DNA of 64,000 nucleotides, taken from assembly GCA_958510825.1 (NCBI GenBank), contig OY294048.1:9875589-9939588 (forward strand), read 5' to 3'. Under the pieces are notes generated by a model. The model did no database searches, was not told where the DNA came from, and saw only the letters and a list, made by a program, of their open reading frames with translations. Positions within the stretch are counted from its first letter, which is position 1; each line of letters starts with the position of its first letter. The stretch comes from Brachypterus glaber (Eukaryota > Arthropoda > Insecta > Coleoptera > Kateretidae). The position numbers were made by a program, and so were the translations under genes. Below are positions 22,177 through 34,259 of this stretch, one piece after another.

Positions 22177-22528
22177 GTCTAGGTTTGATATAAAAAAAAA
22201 AAATTTCTTCATAAAGTTTTTTTTTTGAAACGAAACAAAATGAATTCTAAGTGTGACAACACTGGTTTCGGGACAAGCTTGCATCTTTGTTACGAAGCTA
22301 ATAAAAGTTTAAAAAATATCATCAATCATGCATGTCTGTCTATCTATCTATTTATATACAGTACGTATATGTATGTATATTACACTATCCTTATAGAATG
22401 CATATTTGAATTATTCAAATGAAATGTAAAATAGTCCATAGAGTGTTTACCAAACTTTAAACAGCTAAATTTACACATTGACGTTGCTGACATAATTATA
22501 GAAGGTTGATGTTTTTTTGGTGTAAAAC
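22177..22528. other. Loop region of the split foldback element
   Basis: AT-rich and non-coding; includes a short GTATATGTATGTATATTA microsatellite-like stretch near 22360. Together with 11891-11975 it forms the spacer between the two foldback arms. The ORF at 22225-22422 has no supporting features. Confidence 0.55.
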
Positions 22529-23249
22529 AGTATATTCTATAACTAGTATGAATAGACAATATTCCGCGCGAGCGGAAAGTTTGTCATACGAGCTGGCAGG
22601 AGAGTATGACGGTTTCGCGAGCGCGGAATGACTATTCCATACGTGTTGTAGACTATACTTTTTCTTCGACTGCAAATATGACACACTGTATGGCTTTAAA
22701 CTGCGGACAAGGTTAAAAACCACGTTTTTTGTGGCTTGACATTGTAAATGCAACAAAACACATATTTTTAAATAAAGAAATTAATGTTATTTAATAATTT
22801 TGTCAAATCAGTAATAAAAAAACATTTTTATTTAATTTTAGCACATATTTACAAATTATAATGCAAAAATTGAAGGTTATATCAGATTGTTGTGACAGAT
22901 ATCAGGTTTAAATATTTAACAATAGATGGGGTAGTTTTAATTTTTTGAACTAAATTGATAAAAAACTGGTCTAATATTAAGAAAAACAAATAAACTTTAT
23001 GTAATTTTAACGCAAAACTTTAAATTGCATTAAATTATTCAATATTTCATGGTAAAATAAATATATTTTTGCTAATTTTGCCACAGTTTTCTTTACTTTT
23101 ATAAACAAGAGATGGCACTACATGTGCTCATTCTAACACCTGATACGGAATATTGATACCGTATCTAGAGCTAGAATGGATTCATTCTGTGTTTGAAAAG
23201 TGTGTGTATTTGCTTACATTCTAAAGCAGTCGTAGAAAAAAATATTACT
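22529..23249 (-). repeat. Right arm of the large foldback element
   Basis: Inverted copy of 11215-11890. It has an insertion near 22570-22620 (GTCATACGAGCTGGCAGGAG) absent from the left arm, next to a GC-rich CGCGCGAGCGG motif. The outer ends converge on AGTCGTAGAAAAAAAT, where similarity stops. Confidence 0.85.
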
Positions 23250-23619
23250 GGCATGAAAAAATAGGTTGTGGAATGTCAGAAAGGGTTAATTAAATAAAGA
23301 CGGAATAAGTATTATTATTCACAATTATTCAGAAATGAGCTAATTAAATAAATACGTAAAAGTTGGAAAATCAATTATTTTTAACTTCTGCTACATAAAA
23401 AGTTTGAAACACCACATTTCCATCCCTTTGGCGGGAAGGCTCTTGTAGCTAACTTCATGTATTTCCCTTGTCAAAAATTTTAATTTATTGACTTGAATTT
23501 TATGACAAAACAGTTTAAAATACTTATTTTTATAAAATAACATTACCTACATATTACAATATTTTTGTATGTCCAAAAAATATTAAATTCACAATCAATT
23601 TAGCTGTCATTTCTGAAAG
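23250..23619. other. Non-coding spacer
   Basis: No gene, RNA or repeat recognised. Confidence 0.45.
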
Positions 23620-24211
23620 ATTAAAGATTTGTAATGTCACTATCACTTTTAGTGCATTGTGACGTCATTATCTTAAAGATAAAAGTAATATTTTTATTTC
23701 AGCGCCCAAGAGTCCAACCAACCTTATTTAAAACGAAATACTAAAGAAAATCTGGTTAAACTTTTAGCGTTAAGTAATAATCAAATATTATTTAACGCCT
23801 TATGGTAAAATCACAAAATTTATCATTTTCTCTTGGTATTTTAATATTACATGTCCAGGAAATTAAGCTTAGCGGCATTTAAAAGATTTTCAGTGTGCTA
23901 TAATATTTGAGTGACCCCTTAATCAAATTATCTGGCTTATCCGAGTTATCCGATATTTCTCTAAAAATTTCGTTGGTAGTAGAACCAAATAAAGCCGTTT
24001 TTAAGTGAAATTGCGTTAAAACGATTAGATTTATCTTAATTATCCTGCTTACCCGACATTACCCGAACGTCAAATTAAAACGGGACCACCTCATGAATGT
24101 AAAAAGTTTCATCAAATTCCGTTCATTCGTTTCAAAGTTATGCGGGAACAAACATAAAAAAAAGTCACACGTCGAATTGATAACCTCCTCCTTTTTGGAA
24201 GTCGGTTAAAA
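23620..24211 (+). repeat. Dispersed repeat ending GGAAGTCGGTTAAA, copy 2
   Basis: Extends further 5' than copy 1 and includes TGTGACGTCATTATCTTAAA, shared with copy 3 at 49831-50460. It ends in the same terminus. Non-coding here. Confidence 0.75.
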
Positions 24212-24990
24212 ATACAGGAAGTGCTTGTAACAATAGGTCGAATTCACAGTAATATTAAAAAATACAGAACAACTGTAAAAAAAGCTGTAAAAACACTACG
24301 GTAATACAGCAACGATTATAGTATAGTTTGACTGTAATATTTATTAGTTTACAGTCGCTATAATTAAAAATTAAGGTATTTTTACAATCACTATTTAAAA
24401 ATACAGTGTCTTTAAATTTACTATAACAACTGCTGGCAATAAATCGCCTAGAGTAATAGCTTGAACTGTTTTTACAGTGTATGGGACAGAAGAAATTAGA
24501 AAAGAGTGGAGTATGACTGGGACTCTTCCGTCCGATATGTCACTAATATTTTCTTTCATATTTATTTTTATTAATTTATAGAATATACTTTAGTTTGAGT
24601 GTTTCATTTGATTGACAATCTCCATAATTTTTAAATACATTGTACTGCACACATAAAGGAAATGAACGACCTGCAAACTAAATCTGTTAAAAATTTGAAT
24701 TTTTGATGATAGCATTTTTGTTCCAATATCCTCCTTTCATTTGGGATTTGATTTCAGACATACGGTCTCTAAGGATCCGAAGCTCTAACAATCGAACCGT
24801 AGATTGTAGAGCATTCAACTAAATATAAAGTTTATAGTTTAAACTTTATATGGCTGAAGTCACAATCATTCCAATTAGTTAAACAGGAGTTTTTTATCTC
24901 TTATCTCTCTGAAATTAAGCTTTTGTACGTTTTCACTATATTTTTTATTGCAGAAATCTATTTTTTAATATAATATAATAGTAGATTACA

Positions 24991-25096
24991 GGTCGACTAG
25001 GAAAATAGTACTTTTCCGAGGCATTTATTAATGGGCGAGGCACGAAGTGCCAATACCATTTATAGGTCGAGGAAAAGTACCGTTTTCCGGGAGACC
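24991..25096. repeat. Short palindromic element
   Basis: GGAAAATAGTACTTTTCC on the left is mirrored by GGAAAAGTACCGTTTTCC on the right, inside outer GGTC and GACC bases. The loop has GGCACGAAGTGCC, itself a small palindrome. Confidence 0.65.
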
Positions 25097-26212
25097 TCCA
25101 TAGTATTTTATTCACAACTGTTTTTATTTAAAAATTAAGTACTAATTTTTTTCAAACCTATATGTTTGAATTCAAATGAAGAAAATAATACTATAATACT
25201 TAGTTTTTTAGTTCTTTTCATATTTATAACAAATATTTTTCCCTGTATTTCACAAGAAAAGTACAATTATATAAAAATGAAATTACGCATATGCGTAACC
25301 CAAATAAACAACCACAAAAAAACATTTGTTGATAGCTTATAAGGCACTGTTTATAACATATATTATCCTTCTCAGTCTCAAAATTAAAAAACATTGACTA
25401 AAACTGTACATTTAAGTTTTTAAACGAAATGTATTAGATAATATTCGTGATTCTCATGACAACAGCAGTTCAGCCATCTTGCTTTAAGCATTAATAATGA
25501 TATTTTAATCGGTCACGCCATCTAACGGAAATTAATGATTAAAAAACAAAAAGATTAATTTCCATAGGTTTTGAACCCTTGATATGCTAATTTCTGTGAA
25601 ATTGGGTGATTTTAATTTAATTTTAGGAAATTTTTACAAATTTGGAGGAAGATTTTAAACAAAAGTTATCAAAGTTAGGTTAGTAGCGGTGTGAAAAGTT
25701 TAAATGTATAATACAAATTTTTCCTACTTCCCACTCTTTTGTTCTTCAGAAAACGCCTCATATCACACTAGTTTGATATTTTTATACTCTAGTTTGATAT
25801 TTATGTATGTAGGTTTGCCTAATTTTATATAGACATTTACGTTTGGACTTTTCTAATTCTAAGAATTTTACTCACTCGTTCTGTATGCCATTTTTCACCT
25901 TTCATGAGCCTTTTTGATATTTTTTATGTTTTCAATCCAAATCTTTCTGTTTTTTATGTCAAAAATTAAAACTATATATAGTTATAACTTTACTATTTTG
26001 ACCAATATAACTTGAGATGTTTTATTAATATCTAGATTTTATAATAATTACTTAATTTTTGATTTAGTTACCTTTATAAAAAACATCAAAATACACGGTC
26101 TTTTCCTTATGAAAAGTAAAACATTACAGTTTAATTGTCTTATATGGCAGCATATCCACAGAAATCTAACTGAATTAGCAAACTTTCAAGTTTGCCTTGA
26201 TTTGCACTTGTA

Positions 26213-26261
26213 GGCAACCCATTAAACAGCTAATAAATTATTAGCTGCTTAATAGGTTGCC
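26213..26261. repeat. 49-bp near-perfect hairpin
   Basis: GGCAACCCATTAAACAGCTA pairs with the mirrored TAGCTGCTTAATAGGTTGCC across a small AT loop. The stem is about 22 bp with few mismatches. Too short for a usual insect pre-miRNA; may be a minimal foldback insertion. Confidence 0.7.
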
Positions 26262-27221
26262 TCTAGTAATAATATATTGTAATAAACATTAGTAATAATA
26301 TATTTTAATAAATATAAAACCAAGAAAACTAAAGGTAAATAAAAATCATATTTCCTGTTTGACATACATAAAGTAGGTATGTTCGTTGGTTCCTGCACCT
26401 TTGCACTTAACAGTTGAACACATTCTTTGTCATGTTTATAAATTAAGGAACAAATTCAGTACTTATTTGGTTGGATGAAAAGTGTACGTCAATGCAAGAA
26501 AGTGCGGTCTTTACTTTGCTTTGCTTTTCTCAGAAATTTTGGAAATAAATAATAAAAATTAGAAAATATTAAATTAAGAAACTTAATATTTTTAGGGATC
26601 GTAGGAAAAATAGTGTACATAACTCATTGGAAAGTGTATTTCTTACACTCATGGGGTTTCCTCACTCGCCTAACGGCTCGTTCGTAAAGCTTGCGTGAAA
26701 ACTGTCACTTTCCACACTAGTTATGTAATATACTATTGTAGTTGCCTCTGTGATAGCTGTGATAGCAGTGATAGCAGGGGTTATAACAGAATAGAGGGAT
26801 GCAGCGCGTGGTTCTAGTTATGAGTCATAACTTTAAGTTATTAACTTATGACCGCATTGCAGAATGTGCCAAATGTTCAGTAAAAGCTTAAATTTAGCTT
26901 TTGCAGTATTTAACATCGACTTGATATATATTCATACATTAGCATAGTATATTGTCAAATAAACGTCAAACAGATTAGCTAATTTAAATATAAAATATTC
27001 TATCAGTTATTCTATAGAGAGCATTATAATGCTTATAATCTCTGTTTGGTTAAAATTAAGCCTCGTCATCGGATACCTTTCACAAATATTCTCCAATAAT
27101 AGCAGTGAACGGGATTCGTGAATGAAGTAACACTTAACCACCCAATATTGGGTATATAGTATGTTTTAACATAGTTATTTTTTGATTTAGGTAAAATACT
27201 AATCACATCGTATGTAATATT

Positions 27222-27483
27222 TGTTGCAAAAAAAAAATTGGAATGGGTGAGAGCAAGGGGTTGAAAATTTTGATAACATTTGGTGGAAACCAAAATTTTC
27301 AAGATAAAAAAATAAACCTGTCTGGGCATTTTTTTTAACTGCCAGGTTACAAGTTAAAGAAAAAAAAATGCTCACACAGGTCGATTTTTACTTTTTATTT
27401 TGTAATTTTGGTTTACACCAAATGTAATCACAATTTTCACCCCCTTGCACTCACCCATTCCATTTTTTTTTTCATTGCCACCA
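27222..27483. mobile_element. Foldback element upstream of beat exon A
   Basis: Arms of about 110 bases: GGAATGGGTGAGAGCAAGGG and the following AACCAAAATTTTC block are mirrored by GAATTGCC-side sequence reading CCCTTGCACTCACCCATTCC. A further decayed arm (ACATGTGCAAAAAAAATAAA with GACCTGTCC) lies at about 27576-27665, only about 90 bases before the exon. Non-coding. Confidence 0.7.
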
Positions 27484-27757
27484 ATTTGTTTATAAGCCAT
27501 TTGCTAAATAAGGCTTTATCATACACCGTTAGAAAGCTAATTAAATAACCTTTTCAACGATGTGTCACAAGAGGTGAAAATTTTGATAACTTTTTTTACA
27601 CCAACATGTGCAAAAAAAATAAAAATTGACCTGTCCGAGCGTTTTTTTTTTTTTTTTAAGTTAAAAGTTAATCGGGTGATTCCAGACTTACAGTATACCC
27701 TGTATATATACGTATACATTTCTTAAAACCATATTCTAATTTGTATTTTTTTTTCAG

Positions 27758-27966
27758 ATATACATTCGCTAAGGGACGTATTCTTACGAATAGAACCTAA
27801 CATTGTAGAACGAATGAAATATTCAACATTGTATTGTACTTATGATTTGGAAAACCAACAGCTGTATTCAGTGAAATGGTATAGAGGCAGCCACGAATTT
27901 TACAGGTTTACTCCTGGTGTGAAACCTTCCACAAAAATTTTCCCTCTAGCCAGTATTGCTGTTGAT
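27758..27966 (+). CDS. beat: beat-family protein, exon A (first half of Ig domain 1)
   Basis: A 209-nt exon between a TTTTTTTTCAG acceptor (AG at 27756-27757) and a GTAAGT donor at 27967. It enters in phase 1 and leaves in phase 0. The frame reads IHSLRDVFLRIEP, then LYCTYDLENQQLYSVKWYRG, HEFYRFTPG and KIFPLASIAVD. This matches the first immunoglobulin domain of insect Beaten path proteins: the LRDV start, the YxL(D/E) segment after the first Ig cysteine (27835-27837), the VKWY tryptophan (27877-27879) and EFYR(Y/F)TP. Beat proteins are secreted or membrane-anchored Ig proteins that bind Side receptors in axon guidance. A start ATG is not in this exon; the signal peptide must be encoded upstream. 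Which beat paralogue this is cannot be settled here. Confidence 0.88.
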
Positions 27967-27994
27967 GTAAGTAATAGAGAAATAACACTACCCT

Positions 27995-28880
27995 AGCAGA
28001 AATTTAACGTTAGAATAACGTTTTTCTAAGGTTAGAAAACTGTATAAAAGTACGTTATAAAATATGTGCAAATGTCCCGCTTTTTAACGTTAGAATCAAA
28101 CGTTAGTTATAAACGTTAATCTAATGTTAGATTTTTAAGTTAGAAAACGTTATAAGTACGTTTAATTTCTAACTTTCGGAGGGGGCGTGGTCAACTATAA
28201 AATTTCTACCTGCATCATAAAATGACAACTGGAGATAAATTATTTACATAAATAAATCTTAATGTATTTTAGCCATCATAATATTTTTAAACATAATTTC
28301 GTTACATTTATTTATAAAATATCCATCTTTTTAGGTGGCCCTAAATATTTTTCGTGTAATATTCTGTTATACTTCGATAAATACGTTTACCTCTCAGAAA
28401 AACTTTATATTTAGTTGGTTAATATTTATTTATACATTCAGAATCTCAAAATAATTTTTCAATCCTAGTACAGCGTTGCCAGACTTACTATAATTTTGAC
28501 TTTAGGGGGATATTTTTTTAAACTTATTATACAAATAATAAATAATTATCAAATCTAGGCACATAGATGTCTGAAATGAGTATTTTCTACTATAGCTTAC
28601 GTATTAATAATGGAAATTAAAAAAATATTTAAAGTTAGAATAAGGCTAGAAGAAGGTTAGAATTTAGTTGGGAAACTAACGTTACATTTATGTATTTTAT
28701 AACGTTTTTATCAAACGTTAGTTTTTAAGGTTAGATTTGTATATCTTATAACGTTTTTGTCAAACGTTAGTTTTTAAGGTTAGATTTATATATTTTATAA
28801 CGTTTTTGTATAACGTTTGAGACTAAACATAAGAATGTCACTAATCTAATGTTATGTTAAGTTTATTACAAAAACGTTTA
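27995..28880. repeat. Region dense in AACGTT/AGGTTAGA motifs
   Basis: Begins about 30 bases after exon A. It repeats AACGTTAGA, AAGGTTAGA and TATAACGTTTTTGT many times in both orientations. A 49-bp-spaced direct repeat (ATCAAACGTTAGTTTTTAAG) occurs near 28710 and 28758. Overall this looks like the decayed terminal regions of a foldback or tandem element. Nothing coding. Confidence 0.55.
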
Positions 28881-29697
28881 AAATAGAGGCCTAAAATTAG
28901 GCCTCATTTTGAAATTTATTTGAAATGAGCTGAATTTTTTATAAAACCTTGCTTACTTACTTGCAAAATTGAAAAAAGCACTGAAAAAATTGCATCATAC
29001 CTAAAGGGTTATAACCTCTATTTCCATGGATATAACCCTTGAAGGGTTACCCTTCTATTAACTTCATGCATAACTAAAAAGTAGAAGACAATTTTACAGT
29101 TTTAAATTTAAACAAAAACTTGCTTTTATATAAATTTACGAACATGCTCCTTTAATTTTAACATGCAAAAGTAAAAGAAAATTTAAACATATAAGAGTTA
29201 AAAATTTATTCCAGTTTAAACTTCCAGCCGGAATTCCCTTTGCATATATATTTTCTTTAAATATAGATTATGTACGATTTAAAAACACAAAAATTGCAAA
29301 AATATATGCAAATTGCCGATTTACTGCGTAGTGTAAAATAAACGATGTTAGATTATACCACCCTATAAAAAATATTAACCTTTATATATCCTAATAAAAA
29401 CCGCTGTATTTATATCCACAAACATCTCTTTATTTAAAATAAACACAAAAGCATGGCTATTCCAGCAATTTTATTTTACTCTATGGAATCTGTCTGCAGA
29501 TTTACATAAAGCTCTTGGCAGAATTTTCCCTACATTTATATTTTAATAAAACCAACATGGAACATATTATTTCAAGTGAGATTTTTAAGCACTTAACTGG
29601 GCAACTGATGAATGGGGAAAAAGAAATAATAAATGTTGCTTTTATATTGCGGGGTTAGATATTTCTTTTTACTTTGCGCGAATTGTGTATAAATTAT
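28881..29697. other. Intron DNA, small hairpin only
   Basis: One hairpin around 29007-29050 (GGGTTATAACCTC mirrored by GATATAACCC). Otherwise AT-rich without recognisable content. Confidence 0.45.
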
Positions 29698-30903
29698 ACA
29701 GGGTGTATTTGAAATAGCGTAGGAAATTTTAACAGGTTTGGACTTTTTCTACATGATAAAATATGAGAAAAAGTTCCTATAAACATATGTCTAAAAATGC
29801 GTCATAAGGGAGCTACGCTCCTTTGAAATTGGCTAAAAAAATCGGTTTTTATTTAATAACTCAGGAACCCTTTGAGATGTTAACGAGGTTTTGCACGTGA
29901 ATTAATCCTGGTAAGGCCCATCTTTGTATGTCATTTTCAGGTACTTATTTAAACCAGGGGTGTGCGAAACGGGGGGTCCTTATCAGTTTTTTGTCCCAAA
30001 CTTTTTTGTCCCAAACTTTTTTCTGTGTAACTTTTTTGCAATTTTATTTTTGAAATATGATTCCTCAGGTCAAAATACATAAAAAAGGTACTCTTATTGT
30101 AATACTGTAGGATTAACCGTTTTCGAGAAAGGTTCAATTGAAGGTGAAATTTCACGGTTCGAGGACGAAAAATTAAATACTAAAATGTCGAAAATCAAAA
30201 TTTTAATGATGCAATGTTATTCTACATCCAAAAATAAGAAAAAAAAAGTTTCCATACATGTAGGTCAAAAAAACGCTTTTAAAGCTACCATAGCCCTTTA
30301 AAAATGGTGCATATTTAGGAGACCATAGCTCCATTAGGATTGATTTTTGGAAGTACCTGTATATGAGTTTTTTTTCTTAGTTTTTAATGTACATTCGCCC
30401 TGCATCATTAAAATTTTGGTTTTCAACATTTTAGTATTTAATTTTTCGTCCTCGAACCGTGGAATTTCACCTTCAAATGAATTTTTCTCGAAAACGGTTA
30501 ATCCTACAATATTACAACAAGAGTACTTTTTTTATGTATTTTGACCTTAGGAATCACATTTCAAAAAAAAAATTGCAAAAAAGTTACACAGAAAAAAGTT
30601 TGGGACAAAAAACTGATAAGCCCCCCCCCCCCCCGTTTCGCACACCCTTGGTTGAAATAAGTACATGAAAATAACACATAAAAACGGGGCTTGGTAGGAT
30701 TAGTTGACGTGCAAAACCTCGTTAATATATCTCAAAGGGTTCCTGAGTTATTAAATAAAAACCGATTTTTTTAGCCACTTTCAAAGGGGCGTAGCTCCCT
30801 TATGACGCATTTTTAGACATATCTTTATAGGAACTTTTTGTCATGTTTTATGATGTAGAATCATCTGTTGAAATTTCCGACGCTATTTCAAATACACCGT
30901 GTA
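29698..30903. mobile_element. Foldback element, CAGGGTGTATTTGAAATAGCG termini
   Basis: A 1.2-kb palindromic element. It opens CAGGGTGTATTTGAAATAGC, closes with the mirrored GCTATTTCAAATACACCGTG, and is flanked by TA. Arms run over 500 bases through GGGAGCTACGCTCC, CTCAAAGGGTTCCTGAG-type and GTGTGCGAAACGGGG blocks. The right arm carries a run of about 15 C where the left has GGGGGG in inverse. The overlapping ORFs here are on the palindromic arms and are not genes. The TA target suggests a mariner-type MITE. Confidence 0.8.
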
Positions 30904-31199
30904 TACGAGCTGCCAAAAAAATCTAACTTCATACAACGTATTTTAATTTGCATTAAATTATTTAATATTTTCCCAGGCAACCACAAGATGACGGATCACG
31001 TCTTTATCACGTGAGAAAGACGTCGAAAAGGGGGTCAAGTCGCAAGCTGCCCAAAATATGACCTAAATGAAACGTCATACGGTGCCCAAAAAAAAACGTC
31101 GCTTCAGTAACGTTTTTATCACGTCAAAAAATAGTCAGACAAGTGACGTCAACAAATAAATAATTAGAAGTACCTGTATTTGAGTATTTGACAAAAAGA
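30904..31199. other. Intron DNA rich in ACGTC/GACGT motifs
   Basis: About nine ACGTC or GACGT occurrences in some 225 bases (30985-31210), including GTGACGTCAAC. These are like CREB/ATF sites, but no independent evidence of regulation is visible. Confidence 0.4.
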
Positions 31200-31352
31200 C
31201 GTCATGTCATGACGAAAAGCCCCCCCGTTTCGCACACCCCTGGTTTAAATAAGTACGTGAAAATGACATACAAAGATGGGCCTTATTAGGATTAATTCAC
31301 GTGAAAAACCTCGTTAATATATCTCAAAGGGTTCCTGAGTTATTAAATAAAA
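31200..31352. repeat. Solo arm of the CAGGGTGTATTTG foldback family
   Basis: Repeats the right-arm segment of 29698-30903 (CCCCGTTTCGCACACCCCTG through GGGTTCCTGAGTTATTAAAT). A separate partial insertion or a duplication of the neighbour. Confidence 0.75.
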
Positions 31353-32627
31353 GGTTTTTTAGGCAACGGGTGGGAAATAGGCACTAACCACAAACTAGGT
31401 CGTAGGAAAAATAAGAAATTAATCACCGACACTCTCATTATACGATACAAGAAGTCAATCGTCGAGAAACGGCCAATACCAGATCTCCATTTCTTATGTC
31501 AAAAATCCAGACGATAACTTCCGCTTCTCGACTCTTGCGAAACCTTTATAAGAACCGCCCTAAACTTATCAACATGTAACCAAAGTTCTCTAATAAATAC
31601 TTTTTTGTGGATGAGTCATAGTTTATGTAAGTTATTGTTTAGTTATGCCCAGAGTTGCTGTTTGCAACTCCCGCAAGGGCTTCTACGTGCGCGTTGTATA
31701 ATAAAATTACATCCACGGTAAATTGGAGCGTTTTCACTTCAAAACATAAATTACTTTATTTTGTTCGGTGTTAAAATGCATCAGCTGGAATTAATAGGGT
31801 ACAGTCTTTACAAAAACTCTCGGATTTTTCAGTTGAAATGAGTTTTTTTAAATGTAAAAAAATAGAACCCTATACACAGATAAATATAATACATATCTTG
31901 ATCCAAATAATAATTATTGAAGATAAGTGAATATTAACTTTATATATAAGTTAACATAACATATTTTACGTTTGATTTTGTGTCTGTCCCTCGCGGGCGA
32001 TGCGGTCTGAAAGGTATACAAATACTTTTGTTGAATATATAATATATTCTTAGTAAAAAACTAACAAAATGCGTATTTTAGAACACTTTATAAAGTAACT
32101 TTATAACTAGAGATACTATATTATCTCCATTTATATAGGTAAAACAAAAACCATATGCCTGAGAACTCAAGTAATACCAAATAGTGCTTGCGCCTTCGCC
32201 ATAATTGTAAATAAATAGCTATATTGCATTTTCCCAAATACTTGAAAACATTTTGTTTTTTTTTTCAAAACAAAAATAAAAAAAATTTAAATCATCTTTT
32301 ACCATTTTTTTTTTTTCATTTTTGCGAAAAAAATAAATTTAAAAAAAATTAAAAAAAACATCAAAACTATTTTTAAAAAAAAAAACAAATAAAAAAAAAT
32401 TAACAATTTTTTTTAATAGGAATTTTTTTTGACAAAAAAAAAGTAAAAAAAACTAAAAAAAAAACATTCTTTTTTCTTTATTTTGTTTTTGCTTATTTTT
32501 TCATGAAACAAATTTATATTTTTTGTTTGGAAGATTTTGAAAATTTGTGAAAATTTAAGATTACCGTATAATATTATTCTAGTGCAGGCGCTGTGAAAAA
32601 TATAATAAAAAAACCAATAATTATAAT
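31353..32627. other. Intron DNA, homopolymer-rich
   Basis: No gene. Bases 31680-31760 and 33580-33650 share a diverged motif (GTATAATAAAATTACAT). Bases from about 32188 resemble 207-560 (GCGCCTTCGCCATAA, then TTTCATGAAACA further on), indicating another dispersed repeat. Confidence 0.5.
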
Positions 32628-32929
32628 TACACAGGCACAAAAAAAAAAGATCTGTTTCCTCAGACTAGACAAATATTTCTATTAGTTTTTTGGGTTGCTG
32701 AATCCCAATCTGGGGTTGGTTTGACTCGGTCAGGTCGCATTTCGTTGCTAACCTCAAAAAAGTATTAAAATTTTGTTTCAACCCCAGTTTCAACTTTCAT
32801 CACTTTTTTGAGGTTAGCAACGAAATGCTACCGGTCAGTCAAACTAACCCCAGATTCGGATTTAGCGACCCCTAAAACGTTTAGAAATGTTTGTCTGGGA
32901 AAAATTATCTTTTTATGTGTGCCTGTGTT
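32628..32929. mobile_element. 300-bp foldback element
   Basis: ACACAGGCACAAAAAAAA with GACAAATATTTC at the left is mirrored by GAAATGTTTGTC and TGTGTGCCTGTGT at the right. Inner arms share TTTCGTTGCTAACCTCAAAA. Non-coding; the ORFs across it are shadows of the palindrome. Confidence 0.8.
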
Positions 32930-34144
32930 ATTAGTAAAATGCTTCTTGCATTTTTTTACTTGCATATATCCATGTAATCCACAAAGCTGGTTGATATAGT
33001 TTTTATAGATTTAGATAAAAAATTAATTAATTTTAACTCTATAATTAGTGTCTATATATAGAAACTGTGTAGTAGTGGGGTAAGGATATTCCTCATTATC
33101 ACCAAGCGTTTTTTTATGAGGGGCCCTTATGGGGTACAACGTGTTAAGTTATGTATTTATTTATTTTGGTGTAAAATGTTACGTAACATTTCTCTGCCCT
33201 ACATCCTTTTTTATTATAGTATTTCTATTAAAGGTATATATTTTTTTAACCTTCCCGCTTGTAAACAATCATTAAGTTACTATTAAATTACTATTAAGTT
33301 ACTATGGAAACGCAAGATGCGCTTGCGTCGCAAGCCAGTTTGCAAGGTTCAGTTTATACAACCGTAAAAACCGTGACATATAAAATAATAATAATATAGG
33401 TAAAATTTGGTTTCTACGGGAATAATTTTTTAGACAGGTGTTTTTAGTAAAAGTTTTATTAATTCTCCTTGTTTTCACATCAAAACATCGTGGAAAGATA
33501 AGGCGAGTTTGTTTACAAGTGTGGCTGGGCCCCGTGAGATTTTTCTTACTATCTCACCTGTCCAGTCCGACACTGGTCTCTGAATTCGAGCTGTATAATA
33601 AAATTACATATACGGTGAACTAAAGCGCTTGCTACAAAATATAAATTACTTTTAGTTTTGCAGTTGGCAAAGAAACAATCTAGACGTAGATACAAAAGGC
33701 AAGTTCTGTATTAATATTAAATTATACAATAATATTGTTTATTTCACTGATTCAGAGAAAATATATGGGCAAAATCATCAAAGTTACTCTGTTCAGAAGG
33801 TCGATTTGCATCTTTGTAAATGACTATGTAATTAAACAAAATGTAAATTTTAGTTTTAAAAAGTTTTGAATGTCTCTTTTTTTTTTAAATCCACATTATG
33901 AAAAATATTACTTTGACCGTTGTTTACACTGTACACATTTTTAGCCAGGTAAAAACTGTTTCTTTTTGTAGAAGGGTTTTATAAAGTAAAAAATAAAATT
34001 CATTTATGATATCTGTCCCAAAACAGCCTATTAAAAAAAAAACTTTGAAAGATCAGGGATGTTGTTTTACCTAAGGGAATACATTTAAGAGGTATACACT
34101 AAAGAATTTCCTAAGGTAGTACTTTAAAGATACTCTAATACCTA
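32930..34144. other. Intron DNA
   Basis: No gene. Short AT-rich ORFs only. The 33575-33650 block repeats part of 31690-31760. Confidence 0.45.
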
Positions 34145-34259
34145 CCGCGTGTTTGAAATTATACAATACGGAGAAAACAATGATCAAGGAACGTGATTTT
34201 TTTTTTTAATGAAAACAGCGCATTGTTTTCTCCGTTTTTCTATAATATCAAACACGCGG
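34145..34259. mobile_element. 115-bp TA-flanked MITE
   Basis: Left end CCGCGTGTTTGAAATTATA and right end TATAATATCAAACACGCGG are inverted repeats, with TA on each side (34143-34144 and 34260-34261). The GGAGAAAACAATG block is mirrored inside. Confidence 0.85.

Larger units (their letters stand above)
24212..27221. other. Intronic or intergenic DNA with small hairpins
   Basis: No gene recognised. A run with repeated ACAGT/ACTGT motifs ends in TTTTTACAGTGTA at about 24481, like the terminus of the element at 1828-2541. Foldbacks at 24991-25096 and 26213-26261 are listed separately. I looked for a signal-peptide exon with a phase-1 donor that could precede exon A and found none I could defend. 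Confidence 0.5.

Noticed and set aside
23250..27757. Upstream signal-peptide exon of beat
   Set aside because: No ATG followed by a hydrophobic run and a phase-1 GT donor could be defended; the exon probably lies left of the window.
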